A stretch of 64,000 nucleotides of DNA, taken from positions 1 to 64,000 of the forward strand of contig NZ_VZDO01000006.1 of the NCBI RefSeq assembly GCF_008802405.1, written 5' to 3'. The notes under the pieces are model-generated. The model worked only from the letters and a program-made list of their open reading frames with translations, did no database searches and was not told the DNA's origin. The first letter of the stretch is position 1. Each line of letters begins with the position of its first letter. Positions 55,081 to 64,000 of the stretch are shown piece after piece. Source of the stretch: Plantimonas leprariae (lineage in GTDB: Bacteria; Pseudomonadota; Alphaproteobacteria; Rhizobiales; Rhizobiaceae). A program made the position numbers and the translations under genes.

Positions 55081-56709
55081 ATGCGCGTGACCGCAGGTGT
55101 CGCAGCCCTGTTCCTCGTCTCCGTCGCGCCCGTCTGGGCGCAAGCGCCCGCGAGCGGACCCGAACCAGCGGCAGCGGGCACGCCGGAAGGCGCGAAGGCG
55201 GTGGTGGACGGGCTGGTGCCCTATCTCGGGCGCGCCGCATTCGACACCGGCATCGTGAAGGTCGAGCCGGATCCGGCCGGCTATCGCCTCGCCATCGACG
55301 CCCAGCCGGCGATCGATAAGGTGAAGCCGGCCGGCACGGAGTTCCGCATCTCGCCCTATTCCATCGTGATCAGCCGGCGCGACGACGGGAACTGGAACTA
55401 CTACACCGACTCCAAGCTCGACATGGCCATGAAGGTGACGGTCGCGGGCCGGACGCAGGAAACCACCTACGACATCGGGCCGCAGCGCTTCAAAGGCGTC
55501 TTCTCGCCGGAGGTCGCCTCGCTGCTTTCGGGCAGTGGAACGGTCGAAGGGCTCACCATGCGCTCGCTCCAGGACACCGGCGACGTTTCCGCGACCATGG
55601 GCCCGATGAGCTTCGACATCACCGGCACGCCGGTCGCCGCAGGGATGCTGGACTTCGCGATGAAGCAGACCGGCAGCGGCTTCACCGAAAGCGTGGCGTT
55701 GAAGGAGGAGCCCGGCATGCCGCCGGGCGGCATCAGGTTCGACGTCAAGTCGGGCACGCTCGACGCGACGACGAGCGCCAAGGCGCTCCGTTCCCGCGCC
55801 ATCGCCGACCTCTACAGCTTCTTCATCTCCCATCCCGAATACTTCACGGCTCCGGGAACGCCGGACCAGCCGAAGCTCGCCGGCAGCCAGGCCGACCTGA
55901 AGGGCAAACTGCGCGCGGCGCTGCCGCTCTGGGACAAGCTCCACAGCGGCTACACGCTGGCCGGCATCTCGGTCGATTCGCAATACGCGAAAGCGACGAT
56001 GGATCGCCTCACCGTGTCGCTCTCGACGGACGGCGTCGCGAAGGCCGGCACGCTGCGCTACGCCTTCGGCTTCGACGGCCTCGGCGTCACCTCGGCGGCG
56101 ATCCCGGCCTGGGCGGCGACGCTGATGCCGAAATCGATGGCGCTCAACATGCGCGTCGACAATCTCGACCTCCAGACGCCGGCCGAGATCGCGCTGGCCG
56201 ACCTCGACGTGGGCCGGCCCGAGCCGCTCAGCGCGGACGCGCAGACGCGCATCGGCGTATCCTTCACCGACAACCCGCCCCGCTTCGTGCTGGAGCCGAG
56301 CAGCCTCAAGGCGGCGGACCTGCAGCTCGATATGGCCGGCAGCTTCGCCGCCAGCAACGGCAAGCCGGCCGCGACGGTGGACATCACCGCGACCGGCTTC
56401 GACACGGCCATCGCGACGCTTCAGACCGCAGCCCAGACGCAGCCGGAGATCAACCAGGTCATCGGCGGCCTGTCCATGGCGAAGGGCTTCGGCAAGCAGT
56501 TGCCGGACGGGCGCATCCAATGGGTCGTCGACGCCGCCTCGGACGGCTCGGTGAAGGTGAACGGCTTCCAGGTGAAGGGACCGGAGCCGGTCGTAGCACC
56601 GGATCCGGGCGATGGCGGCATGTCGGACGACATGCCGATGGACGATGCGCCGGCCGACCAGGCGCCGACCGACGACAACGCCGTTCCCGACGCGCCGCCG
56701 CAGCAGTGA
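55081..56709 (+). CDS. Large exported protein, unknown (DUF2125-like?)
   Basis: 542 aa, AGGGAG before the ATG. Signal peptide (VTAGVAALFLVSVAPVWA-Q). Body is beta-rich with YSIVISRRDDGNWNYYTDSK, RFKGVFSPEVASLLSGSGTV and repeated long strands; the C-terminus is acidic Asp/Pro-rich (DDMPMDDAPADQAP). It resembles DUF2125/DUF945-type large periplasmic proteins, but the assignment is weak. Could span the periplasm. Confidence 0.7.
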   Translation: MRVTAGVAALFLVSVAPVWAQAPASGPEPAAAGTPEGAKAVVDGLVPYLGRAAFDTGIVKVEPDPAGYRLAIDAQPAIDKVKPAGTEFRISPYSIVISRRDDGNWNYYTDSKLDMAMKVTVAGRTQETTYDIGPQRFKGVFSPEVASLLSGSGTVEGLTMRSLQDTGDVSATMGPMSFDITGTPVAAGMLDFAMKQTGSGFTESVALKEEPGMPPGGIRFDVKSGTLDATTSAKALRSRAIADLYSFFISHPEYFTAPGTPDQPKLAGSQADLKGKLRAALPLWDKLHSGYTLAGISVDSQYAKATMDRLTVSLSTDGVAKAGTLRYAFGFDGLGVTSAAIPAWAATLMPKSMALNMRVDNLDLQTPAEIALADLDVGRPEPLSADAQTRIGVSFTDNPPRFVLEPSSLKAADLQLDMAGSFAASNGKPAATVDITATGFDTAIATLQTAAQTQPEINQVIGGLSMAKGFGKQLPDGRIQWVVDAASDGSVKVNGFQVKGPEPVVAPDPGDGGMSDDMPMDDAPADQAPTDDNAVPDAPPQQ

Positions 56710-56837
56710 CCGACAGGGCCTTCGCGCCCCCCTGACACATCGGCGCGGCGAATGCGGCGCATCAGCGCTTTGCATTTGTCGGCCGAGACGGAAGGGCGCA
56801 AAGTGTCGGACCAACCAACGCCTCAGGCCGACCCGCG

Positions 56838-58082
56838 ATGACCGATCGTCCGCATGCCGCCGATGTCGCAGCCCATCCAGCGGCCCTGCCCTTCGCCGCG
56901 ATCCTGTGCGGCTGCGCTGTGGCGATGCTGACTTTCGGGCCGCGCTCGGCCATCGGATTCTTCCAGCTGCCGATGCTGGCGGAGATCCACGGCGCGACGC
57001 GCGCGGACTTCTCCTTCGCCATCGCGATCCAGAACCTCCTCTGGGGCGCCGGCCAACCGCTGTTCGGTGCGATCGCCGATAAGCACGGCACGGCGCGGGT
57101 GCTGGTGATCTCCGGGCTGCTCTACGCGCTCGGCCTCGCGCTGCCGGCGCTCTTTCCCTCGACCACGATGCTGACGATCGGGGCCGGCATTCTCGTCGGC
57201 CTCGCCGTCGCGGCCGGCTCGTTCGGCATCGTACTGGCCGCCTTCGCGCGGCGCGTGCCGGCGACGCAGCGCTCCTTCGTGTTCGGGCTCGGCACGGCGG
57301 CCGGCTCGTTCGGCATGTTCGTGTTCTCGCCGCTCAGCGTCGAGCTGATCGCCCGCTTCGGCTGGGAGAACGCGCTCCTGGTGCTCTCGGGGCTGATGCT
57401 CATCGTGCCGCTCCTCGCCTGGCCGCTGCGCGGCGGCCGGCACGGCGCGCCCACGACGAACGAGATCGAGCAGACGATGGGGGCGGCGCTGCGCGAAGCG
57501 CTCGGCTCCAGAAGCTACCTGCTGCTCACCAGCGGTTTCTTCGTCTGCGGCTTCCAGGTGGCGTTCATCACGGCGCACTTTCCGGCCTATATCGCCGACC
57601 TCGGCATCGCGCCGGGCTGGGCGGCGACGGCGCTGGCGCTGATCGGCTTCTTCAACGTCATCGGCTCGCTCGCCTCCGGCGTCATCGGTCACCGCTGGTC
57701 GAAGCCGTACTTCCTGTCGCTGATCTATCTCGGCCGGTCGATCGCGGTCACGATCTTCCTGCTGACCCCCGCGACGCCGTTGACGGTGGTCGTCTTCTCG
57801 ATCGTGATGGGCTTGCTCTGGCTGTCCACCGTGCCGCCGACGAACGGCCTCGTCGCCATCATGTTCGGCACGCGCCATCTCGGGCTGCTCGGCGGCATCG
57901 TGTTCTTCTCGCACCAGATCGGCTCGTTCCTCGGCGTCTGGCTCGGCGGCTATCTCTACGGCCGCAACGGCTCCTACGACGTGGTTTGGTGGCTCGGCGT
58001 CGCGCTCGGCCTCTTCGCCGCGCTGGTACACCTGCCGATCCGGGAAGCGCCGGCGGCCCGCCTTCAGCCTGCCAGCGCCTGA
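56838..58082 (+). CDS. MFS transporter (OFA/MCT-like)
   Basis: 414 aa, 12 membrane segments. [40 protein letters not shown] (A-loop), [20 protein letters not shown], and in the second half [38 protein letters not shown]. Sequence order fits monocarboxylate/oxalate-formate type carriers. Substrate unknown. It overlaps recO by 19 bp convergently. Confidence 0.88.
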   Translation: MTDRPHAADVAAHPAALPFAAILCGCAVAMLTFGPRSAIGFFQLPMLAEIHGATRADFSFAIAIQNLLWGAGQPLFGAIADKHGTARVLVISGLLYALGLALPALFPSTTMLTIGAGILVGLAVAAGSFGIVLAAFARRVPATQRSFVFGLGTAAGSFGMFVFSPLSVELIARFGWENALLVLSGLMLIVPLLAWPLRGGRHGAPTTNEIEQTMGAALREALGSRSYLLLTSGFFVCGFQVAFITAHFPAYIADLGIAPGWAATALALIGFFNVIGSLASGVIGHRWSKPYFLSLIYLGRSIAVTIFLLTPATPLTVVVFSIVMGLLWLSTVPPTNGLVAIMFGTRHLGLLGGIVFFSHQIGSFLGVWLGGYLYGRNGSYDVVWWLGVALGLFAALVHLPIREAPAARLQPASA

Positions 58083-58792
58083 GCCAGCGCCGCGATCAAC
58101 GCCGGCCGGGACGCCGGCTCCTCCGTGCCACGCGGCATCCAGACGTGCCGGGCGAGAAAATAGCCGGTCAGGCGGAAGCCGTCGGCGATCTCGGCTGGCT
58201 CGGCCCGCACCGCCGGGTCGCGCAGGAAGGCGGGCAGCGGAAGCATGCGGTCGCGCCAGGGCTCGCCGGCCTCGCGGGACACCGCCCGGCCGGATTTCGG
58301 CGAGACGTAGATGAGATCGTCCGTCCGCCTCGTCGCGGCGCAGCTCGCTAGATCGAGCCCGAAGCCGAGTTCCTCCAGCACGGCCGCCTCGAAGCGCAGC
58401 ACCAGTTCGCCCGCCCGCAGCGGTTCGTCGAAATGATCGAGGATCAGCTCCAGCCCGTCGAACAGGCGCGGATGCGGATCGCGCTCCGGCAGTAAACGAA
58501 GATGCGCGGCGAGAAGCTGGATGCCGTGCAGCGCGACTGGGCTTTCCATCAACCGCGCCGCACGCAGTTCCAGCGGCTCGACGGCGAAGGTGCCGAGCTG
58601 CTCGTCGAGCCGCGCCCGCCATGTCGCCTCGACGTCGTTGCCGGGCTGCAGTACCGGCTGCAGCTTGCGCGAGCGCCCGCCCCGCACGATGCCGAGATGC
58701 CGGCCGCGCGAACGCGTCATCACCTCCGCGATGACGCTCGTCTCGCCGTGGCGGCGCAAGCCGAGAACGATGGCCCGCTCGCGCCACTCCAT
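58064..58792 (-). CDS. recO: DNA repair protein RecO
   Basis: 242 aa from ATG 58792 (ATGA overlap with era). OB-fold N-terminus [41 protein letters not shown]-terminal helical domain with a Cys ([20 protein letters not shown]). RecFOR loading of RecA. End of the core operon. Confidence 0.95.
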   Translation of the reverse strand: MEWRERAIVLGLRRHGETSVIAEVMTRSRGRHLGIVRGGRSRKLQPVLQPGNDVEATWRARLDEQLGTFAVEPLELRAARLMESPVALHGIQLLAAHLRLLPERDPHPRLFDGLELILDHFDEPLRAGELVLRFEAAVLEELGFGLDLASCAATRRTDDLIYVSPKSGRAVSREAGEPWRDRMLPLPAFLRDPAVRAEPAEIADGFRLTGYFLARHVWMPRGTEEPASRPALIAALAQALAG

Positions 58793-59718
58793 CAGGTCGA
58801 GAAGTCGAGGCCCATCTCGCGATAGCGATCCGGGTCGTCGCCCCAGTTCTCGCGCACCTTCACGAACAGGAACAGGTGCACCTTCTCGTCCGCCGCTTCC
58901 GCGATGTCGACGCGGGCCGCCTGCCCGATCGCCTTGATCGTCTCGCCCTTGTGGCCGATGACGATCTTCTTCTGGCTGTCGCGCTCGACATAGATCGTCT
59001 GCTCGATCCGGACCGAGCCGTCCGGCTGCTGCTTCCAGAGCTCGGTCTCGACATGGCTCGAATAGGGCAGTTCCTGGTGCAGGCGCAGGAACAGCTTCTC
59101 GCGCGTGATCTCGGCCGCGAGTTGGCGGATCGGCAGGTCGGTGATCTGGTCTTCCGGATAGTACCAGGGACCTTCCGGCAGCGTCTCGGCGAGCCACTTC
59201 ATCAGGTCGGCACAGCCGGAGCCGGTGAGCGCCGAGATCATGAAGACGCGCTCGAATTCGACGCCGCGCTCGGTCAGGTCCTTGGCGAGGCCGAGCAGCT
59301 TCTCGCGCTCGATGCGGTCGACCTTATTGAGGAGCAACGCGGCACGGCCGCCCCCCTCCTTCAGCCGTTCGACGATCGCCTCGACGTCCTCCGAGACGCC
59401 GCGCTCGGCGTCGACGATGAAGAGCACGATGTCGGCGTCCTTCGCGCCGCTCCAGGCGGTGCGCACCATAGCGCGGTCGAGCCGGCGGCGCGGCTTGAAC
59501 ACGCCCGGCGCGTCGACGAAGACGATCTGCGTCCGGTTCTCGATGGCGATGCCGCGCACCAGCGCCCGCGTCGTCTGGACCTTGTGCGTGACGATCGAGA
59601 CCTTCGTGCCGACGAGCCGGTTCACCAGCGTCGACTTGCCGGCGTTCGGTGCGCCGAGCAGCGCCGCGAAGCCGGAGCGCGTCGCCTGTCCGTCTGCCAC
59701 CGTCGTCGTCTCGCTCAC
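58792..59718 (-). CDS. era: GTPase Era
   Basis: 308 aa from GTG 59718 (GTGA overlap with rnc). G1 [20 protein letters not shown], switch [10 protein letters not shown]3 VDAPGVF, G4 NKVDRI, KH domain [19 protein letters not shown]. 16S rRNA maturation and 30S assembly. ATG 59736 is an alternative start. Confidence 0.96.
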   Translation of the reverse strand: MSETTTVADGQATRSGFAALLGAPNAGKSTLVNRLVGTKVSIVTHKVQTTRALVRGIAIENRTQIVFVDAPGVFKPRRRLDRAMVRTAWSGAKDADIVLFIVDAERGVSEDVEAIVERLKEGGGRAALLLNKVDRIEREKLLGLAKDLTERGVEFERVFMISALTGSGCADLMKWLAETLPEGPWYYPEDQITDLPIRQLAAEITREKLFLRLHQELPYSSHVETELWKQQPDGSVRIEQTIYVERDSQKKIVIGHKGETIKAIGQAARVDIAEAADEKVHLFLFVKVRENWGDDPDRYREMGLDFST

Positions 59719-60425
59719 GCCTGTTCTTCCTTCCATACGCCCTCGCGCTTGAGAACGCTTGTCGCCGCTTCCTGTTCGGCGAGCCGGCGCGAGCGTCCCT
59801 TGCCCTCGCCCGGCTTCACGCCGTCGATCACGGTGCGGACGGTGAAGACGGGATCGTGGTCCGGCCCGGTGCGCTCGACGATCTCGTAGCGCGGCGGCAC
59901 GGTGGAGCGCGTGTGCACCCATTCCTGCAGCGCCGTCTTCGGATCGCGCCGCGCGCTCGCCGCGCCGCGCAGCCGCTCGCCCCAGGCGCCGAGGATGAAG
60001 CCGCGCACCTCCTCCAGCCCGTTGCCCAGGTAGATCGCCGCGATCAGCGCCTCCACCACGTCGGCGCGGATGTTGCGGGTGTTCTCGGCCGAGACGTTCT
60101 TCAGCTCGCCCCCGTGCCGGATGAAGTCCCAGAGGCCGAGCTGGTCGGCGATCTCAGCACAGGCGTCGGCGCTGACCAGCGAGTTCAGTTTCAGCGAGAG
60201 GTCGCCCTCGTTCGCCTGCGGAAACAGGGCGAACAGCCGCTCGGAGATGACGAGGCCGAGCACCCGGTCGCCGAGGAACTCCAGCCGCTCGTAGTTCGCC
60301 GCGCGCCGCGCGCTCGCATGGCTGGAATGGGTCAGCGCGCGCTCGACGCGCTCGCGGTCGGCCAGCTTCAGGTCGATCCGCCGCTCCAGTTCCTCCAGCG
60401 ACTTCGTGCGGCTCAGCTTAGCCAT
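59715..60425 (-). CDS. rnc: Ribonuclease III
   Basis: 236 aa. Catalytic signature YERLEFLGDRVLGLVISERL (Glu/Asp Mg ligands), ADVVEALIAAIYL, then the dsRNA-binding domain DPKTALQEWVHTR and GKGRSRRLAEQEAATSVL. The stop overlaps era as GTGA. Confidence 0.97.
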   Translation of the reverse strand: MAKLSRTKSLEELERRIDLKLADRERVERALTHSSHASARRAANYERLEFLGDRVLGLVISERLFALFPQANEGDLSLKLNSLVSADACAEIADQLGLWDFIRHGGELKNVSAENTRNIRADVVEALIAAIYLGNGLEEVRGFILGAWGERLRGAASARRDPKTALQEWVHTRSTVPPRYEIVERTGPDHDPVFTVRTVIDGVKPGEGKGRSRRLAEQEAATSVLKREGVWKEEQA

Positions 60426-61165
60426 GTGAAGAAGCGGCCGAGGCGCAGGTCCGTCGGCCAGCGCCAGAATTCCAGCGGCGAGTTGCCGCCGCCGACCGAG
60501 AAGAACAGGATCTGCGCCTTGCCGACGAAGTTCTCGGCGGGCACGTAGCCGACGTCGAAGCGGCTATCCAGCGAGTTGTCGCGGTTGTCGCCCATCATGA
60601 AGTAATGGCCGGCCGGCACGACGAACTCGCGGGTGTTGTCGCCGGACGAGTTCGGGGAAAGGTCGAGCGTGACGTAGCTGACGCCGTTCGGCAGCGTTTC
60701 CTTGAACTGCTGCACCTTCGCGCCGTTCTCGTCGGTGAACTCGCCCGCCGGCTCGCGCGGCACGGCGGCGTCGTTGATGTAGAGCACGCCGTCGCGCACC
60801 TGGATCTTGTCGCCCGGCAGGCCGATCACGCGCTTGATGTAGTCGGTCTCCTCCTCGTGGGGCTTGCGGAACACCACGATGTCGCCGCGCTCCGCCGTCC
60901 AATCGCCGGGCGCGCGGCCCTCGAACGGCAGGTAGCCGATATACGGCGGCAGCGAAGGGAAGGAGTATTTCGAGAAGCCGTAGCTCCATTTCGACACGAA
61001 CAGGTAGTCGCCCTGCAGGAGCGTCGGCATCATCGAGCCGGAGGGGATGGAGAACGGCTGGAACAGGAAGGTGCGGATCACCAGCGCCAGCAGCAGCGCC
61101 TGCACGACGACCTTGATCGTCTCGCCGATCCCGCCGCTCGTCTTGGTTTCGGCCTGATCGACCAT
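60413..61165 (-). CDS. lepB: Signal peptidase I
   Basis: 250 aa. Single N-terminal membrane segment (VVVQALLLALVIRTFLFQPF), Ser44 in PSGSMMPTLL and Lys111 in DYIKRVIGLPGDKIQ (Ser/Lys dyad), C-terminal GDNRDNSLDSR. Cleaves Sec/Tat signal peptides at the periplasmic face. 13-bp overlap with rnc. Confidence 0.97.
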   Translation of the reverse strand: MVDQAETKTSGGIGETIKVVVQALLLALVIRTFLFQPFSIPSGSMMPTLLQGDYLFVSKWSYGFSKYSFPSLPPYIGYLPFEGRAPGDWTAERGDIVVFRKPHEEETDYIKRVIGLPGDKIQVRDGVLYINDAAVPREPAGEFTDENGAKVQQFKETLPNGVSYVTLDLSPNSSGDNTREFVVPAGHYFMMGDNRDNSLDSRFDVGYVPAENFVGKAQILFFSVGGGNSPLEFWRWPTDLRLGRFFTWLS

Positions 61166-61417
61166 GCGTGATGCCTCGGATTGTCGCTGCCGCGGCGCAC
61201 GCGGCAGCGCTTAGTAACGGTTCGGAAGAAGTCGGGCAATCGCGCTATCGCGGCCAGGGCCGGTCAGACAACCCGCTCGGGTCGGCCCGGCGGTGCTTTT
61301 CCGCCGTCGCGGCGTTGCCGGGCATCGCCGATGCCGCCGGCATCGACTGCGTCCGGCGCCTTGCGAACGACGAAAAATCCCTCGTCGCCCCTCCGCCGGC
61401 GACTTGCCTGACCGGCC

Positions 61418-61810
61418 CTAGACCGCCTCGATCACCACGAAGGCCTGCGCCAGGGGATGATCGTCGGTGATGGTGAGATGGATGCGCGGTTCCATGCCCG
61501 CCGGCACGATCATCCGCAACCGCTCCAGCGCGCCGCCGGTGAGCCGCATGGTCGGCGCGCCGCTGGGCAGGTTTACGACGCCCATGTCGCGCCAGAACAC
61601 GCCGTGCGAAAGGCCGGTGCCGAGCGCCTTGGCGCAGGCCTCCTTCGCGGCGAAGCGCTTGGCGTAGGAGGCGGCGCGCTCTCTGCGCCGGTCCGACTTC
61701 CGCTGCTCGATCTCGGTGAACACGCGCGCCGTGAAGCGCGCGCCGTGGCGCTCCAGCGTCCGCTCGATCCGGCGGATATCGATGAGGTCCGAGCCGATGC
61801 CGACGATCAT
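61418..61810 (-). CDS. acpS: Holo-[acyl-carrier-protein] synthase
   Basis: 130 aa. [20 protein letters not shown] (Asp Mg ligand), [20 protein letters not shown] (Glu ligand) and a C-terminal strand with [17 protein letters not shown]. Transfers phosphopantetheine to ACP. Start ATG 61810 overlaps the DUF2062 stop. The 252-bp gap to lepB holds no recognised gene. Confidence 0.94.
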   Translation of the reverse strand: MIVGIGSDLIDIRRIERTLERHGARFTARVFTEIEQRKSDRRRERAASYAKRFAAKEACAKALGTGLSHGVFWRDMGVVNLPSGAPTMRLTGGALERLRMIVPAGMEPRIHLTITDDHPLAQAFVVIEAV

Positions 61811-62382
61811 CGAGCGCCCTGCGGCGTTGCGAGGGTCGTGCGCCGGCTGGCGGCGATGCGCCGGGCGCGGTGCCGCTGGAAGGAACGCGCCGCGACGTAG
61901 ACGAGCCCGTAGGTCACAAGTGCGAAGCCGAGGCCGAGCGGCACCGAGCCGATCAGCATCGGCTTGATGATCGGCTGCCAGATGTCGGAAAGCTCGGCGT
62001 GGGTGAGCGCGTGGGCAAGACCGGCCGGCGCGCCGGTGGTGTTCCCGGACCCCAGCATCCACCGCCCCATCTCGTAGGTCGAGGCCCAGATCGGCCCGAA
62101 GGTCAGCGGGTTGCCGGCGCCGCAGCCGATCGCCGCCGCCGCCATGTTGCCGGCGATGAGGTAGGCGATGGCGAAGGCGATCAGGAAATGGAAGCCGACG
62201 AAGGGCGTGAAGGTGGAGAACATGCCGGCTGCGACGCCGGCCGCGATCGCGTGCGGCGTCGCGTTCAGCCGCAGCACGCGTTTGCCGAGATAGCGCAGCG
62301 AGCGCTTCCACGACCGCCGCGGCCAGAGCCAGATGCGGACCCGCTCCCTCCACGTCGGCTTCACGCGGCGCTTAAACAGCAT
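61807..62382 (-). CDS. DUF2062 membrane protein
   Basis: 191 aa. Signature [60 protein letters not shown] (DUF2062). Two to three membrane segments in the second half. Unknown function; always small and often near acpS in this order. Overlaps Nudix by 11 nt. Confidence 0.9.
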   Translation of the reverse strand: MLFKRRVKPTWRERVRIWLWPRRSWKRSLRYLGKRVLRLNATPHAIAAGVAAGMFSTFTPFVGFHFLIAFAIAYLIAGNMAAAAIGCGAGNPLTFGPIWASTYEMGRWMLGSGNTTGAPAGLAHALTHAELSDIWQPIIKPMLIGSVPLGLGFALVTYGLVYVAARSFQRHRARRIAASRRTTLATPQGAR

Positions 62383-62869
62383 TCACACCCGCCAGACCCT
62401 TGCCTTCGGCTTCGATATAGTCGCCGAGCCGGTCCTTCAGATAGGGAACCGCCTCGTCGTCGCCGAGGAAAATCCCCGGCTCGGCCAGACGCCATTCCTC
62501 CCCCTCGTCGCCGAAGCGGATCGCACTCGACGCAGCCGCCGGCAGCCGTCCGGCAAGGAACCACGCGCGCGACGACGGCACCGTGACGCTCGGATAGGCG
62601 CGCGCCCAGACGACATGCGCCGGCTCGATCCGCAGGGCGAACTCCTCGATGAGTTCGCGCGCGGCGCATGCGAACGGCGTCTCGTCGCCCTCCCGGCCAC
62701 CGCCGGCCAGATCCCAGCAACCCGGATGCGGAATGCCGGGCTTCCGGTCGCGCCGATAGATCAGGAGTTCCGACCCGATGAACAGCGCGAGCTTCGCCCC
62801 GACGAAATCGTGCGCCGTCGCGATGGCGCGTCGCCAGTCGGCTGCGGCTGCGGTCGGCGCGTCGTTCAT
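62372..62869 (-). CDS. Nudix hydrolase
   Basis: 165 aa. Box GGGREGDETPFACAARELIE then EFAL at about residue 55: a Nudix box with EF in place of the usual EE-x-G, so the motif is slightly degenerate. LLIYRRDRKPGIPHPGCWDL precedes it. Substrate unknown; in this order often next to pyrE/acpS. Confidence 0.85.
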   Translation of the reverse strand: MNDAPTAAAADWRRAIATAHDFVGAKLALFIGSELLIYRRDRKPGIPHPGCWDLAGGGREGDETPFACAARELIEEFALRIEPAHVVWARAYPSVTVPSSRAWFLAGRLPAAASSAIRFGDEGEEWRLAEPGIFLGDDEAVPYLKDRLGDYIEAEGKGLAGVNAV

Positions 62870-62887
62870 CGGCTTCCGGGTTCGGGA

Positions 62888-63466
62888 CTACAGCCCCCGG
62901 CTACCGGGCTTCACCGGCGGAATTGCGGCGAGTTCCGGCGGCAGGGCATCCGCCGGGTAGGCCGGCACCTCGTATTCGGCGAGGGCCACCAGCGGCACGC
63001 CGACATCGGCCTTGCCGGCGGAGCGGTCGATGATGCAGGCCGCCGCTAGCACCTCGGCGCCGAGCGCGCGCAGGCAGGCGACGGTCTCGCGGATCGACAG
63101 GCCGGTGGTCACGATATCCTCCACCACGACCACCCGCGCGCCGGGCTGGAGTTCGAAACGGCGCAGGCGGAACTCGCCGCCTTCCCGCTCGACCCAGACG
63201 GCCGGCACCTTCAGGTGCCGCGAGGTCTCGTAGGCCGGGATGATGCCGCCGACCGCCGGCCCGACGAGTGTCTCTATCGGCCCCGCGACCTTCTCCGAAA
63301 TGCGTTCCGCCAGCGCCCGGCACAGCTTCTCGGTGAGGTCGGCATGCATGAAGACGCGCGCCTTCTGCAGGAAGACCGGGCTGCGCAGGCCCGAGGTCAG
63401 GATGAAATGCCCTTCGAGATAGCCGCCCGCCTGCCGGAAGATCTCGATCACCTCGTCGCGGTTCAT
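62888..63466 (-). CDS. pyrE: Orotate phosphoribosyltransferase
   Basis: 192 aa. [37 protein letters not shown], and the PRPP loop [20 protein letters not shown]. Adds ribose-phosphate to orotate in pyrimidine synthesis. 14 bp after rsh. Confidence 0.97.
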   Translation of the reverse strand: MNRDEVIEIFRQAGGYLEGHFILTSGLRSPVFLQKARVFMHADLTEKLCRALAERISEKVAGPIETLVGPAVGGIIPAYETSRHLKVPAVWVEREGGEFRLRRFELQPGARVVVVEDIVTTGLSIRETVACLRALGAEVLAAACIIDRSAGKADVGVPLVALAEYEVPAYPADALPPELAAIPPVKPGSRGL

Positions 63467-63480
63467 TCCCGACCTTCCGT

Positions 63481-64000
63481 TTACCCGTTCATTCGCTGCG
63501 CCTGCGAGACGCAGGGTTTGCTTCGAAGCTGGTTCAGGGTGCGCGTCAGGTGCGCCAGATCCCAGACCTCGAGATCGATCATCATCGCCGTGATGTCCGG
63601 CGCCGGCTTCACCATGGAAAGGTTGTGTATGTTAGCGTCGTTGGCGGCGATCGTCTCCGCCACCTCGGCCAGCGTGCCGGGCTCGTTCGTCACCGAGACC
63701 TGGATGCGGGCCGGGAAGCGCGCGCCCGAGTCGACGTCGAGATCCCAGCGCACGTCCACCCAGCGTTCCGGCCGGTCGTCGAACGCCGCCAGCGCCGGCG
63801 ACTGGATCGGGTAGATCGTGATCCCCTTCCCCGGCTCCATGATCCCGACGATCCGGTCGCCCGGCACCGCGCCGTCCGGCCCGAACCGCACCGGCGTGTC
63901 GACGCCGGCGCCCCGGATCGGCAGCGAGCGGCCGGCCTTTTCGGCCTCGGCGATGGTCGGGATGCGGAAGATCATGCCCTGCGCCGAATGGAGGTGGAAC
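63481..64000 (-). CDS. RelA/SpoT family (p)ppGpp synthetase/hydrolase, C-terminal part
   Basis: The last ~173 codons of a gene continuing beyond the window edge (frame open at 64000). Visible: [60 protein letters not shown] (ACT domain, regulatory). Catalytic domains lie outside. By the rsh-pyrE-acpS-lepB order it is the bifunctional Rsh of alphaproteobacteria. Confidence 0.92.
   Translation of the reverse strand, partial: FHLHSAQGMIFRIPTIAEAEKAGRSLPIRGAGVDTPVRFGPDGAVPGDRIVGIMEPGKGITIYPIQSPALAAFDDRPERWVDVRWDLDVDSGARFPARIQVSVTNEPGTLAEVAETIAANDANIHNLSMVKPAPDITAMMIDLEVWDLAHLTRTLNQLRSKPCVSQAQRMNG

Overview
The window is high-GC DNA from an alphaproteobacterium, most likely of the order Hyphomicrobiales (Rhizobiales). 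Three things suggest this: an MCP directly followed by a STAS gene, as at the start of rhizobial che operons; the liv operon followed by a DUF6867-type membrane gene, TIGR02301 and HWE/HisKA_2 kinases; and the rsh-pyrE-acpS-lepB-rnc-era-recO core cluster. Family and genus cannot be resolved from the sequence alone.

Layout. (1) 1-2766 is chromosomal: the start of a chemotaxis operon on the minus strand (MCP, then a STAS protein running off the window) and a small membrane-protein ORF. (2) 2784-28164 is a 25.4-kb integrated element, bounded by a perfect 16-bp direct repeat. The right copy is the 3' end of an intact tRNA-Ser(GCU); the left copy lies 150 bp before a P4-type tyrosine integrase. 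It carries AlpA-like, MerR/AlpA-like, RHH and XRE regulators and a primase-helicase module (a small primase-type protein, then TOPRIM plus DUF3987). Further along are a SleB-type cell-wall hydrolase, a glycine-rich ejection-type protein and a small-terminase-like protein. Two sensory modules (HWE kinase plus receiver; receiver plus PAS protein), two tandem Tat-signal proteins, a PHB-depolymerase-family esterase and about 25 very small genes complete it. No capsid, portal, large terminase or tail-tube gene was recognised. It therefore looks like a phage satellite or a strongly reduced prophage, not a complete phage. (3) 28593-34175 is a complete branched-chain amino-acid (Liv/HAAT) ABC transporter operon ending in a strong terminator.

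(4) 34321-38780 (minus) is xylulokinase followed by a CHASE3 histidine kinase, an Rcp-type receiver and a receiver-HisKA_2 kinase, closely packed. (5) 38939-47710 holds a D-amino-acid aminotransferase, BioY, a LOG-family protein, RarD, and an unusual five-gene chain joined by 4-nt ATGA overlaps (Phd antitoxin, PIN toxin, prolyl aminopeptidase, GFA protein, second prolyl aminopeptidase). CysS, a small conserved protein and a Nudix hydrolase follow. (6) 47826-58082 has TIGR02301, two hypothetical proteins, a structured palindromic spacer, dihydroorotase, YgfZ, an HD hydrolase, a tyrosine phosphatase, PanB/PanC, a large periplasmic protein and an MFS transporter. (7) 58064-64000 (minus) is the core cluster rsh(partial)-pyrE-Nudix-DUF2062-acpS-lepB-rnc-era-recO, with many short overlaps implying translational coupling.

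The most distinctive part is the integrated element. It contains an apparently self-contained decision region (XRE repressor, 15-bp GGTGAT...ATCACC operators and a near-leaderless promoter), AT-rich mirrored repeats beside the primase gene that could be an origin, and sensory and export cargo. Starts of several genes are TTG or GTG and were chosen from Shine-Dalgarno position and overlap with the upstream stop codon. Functional statements rest on recognised motifs; no database search was possible.
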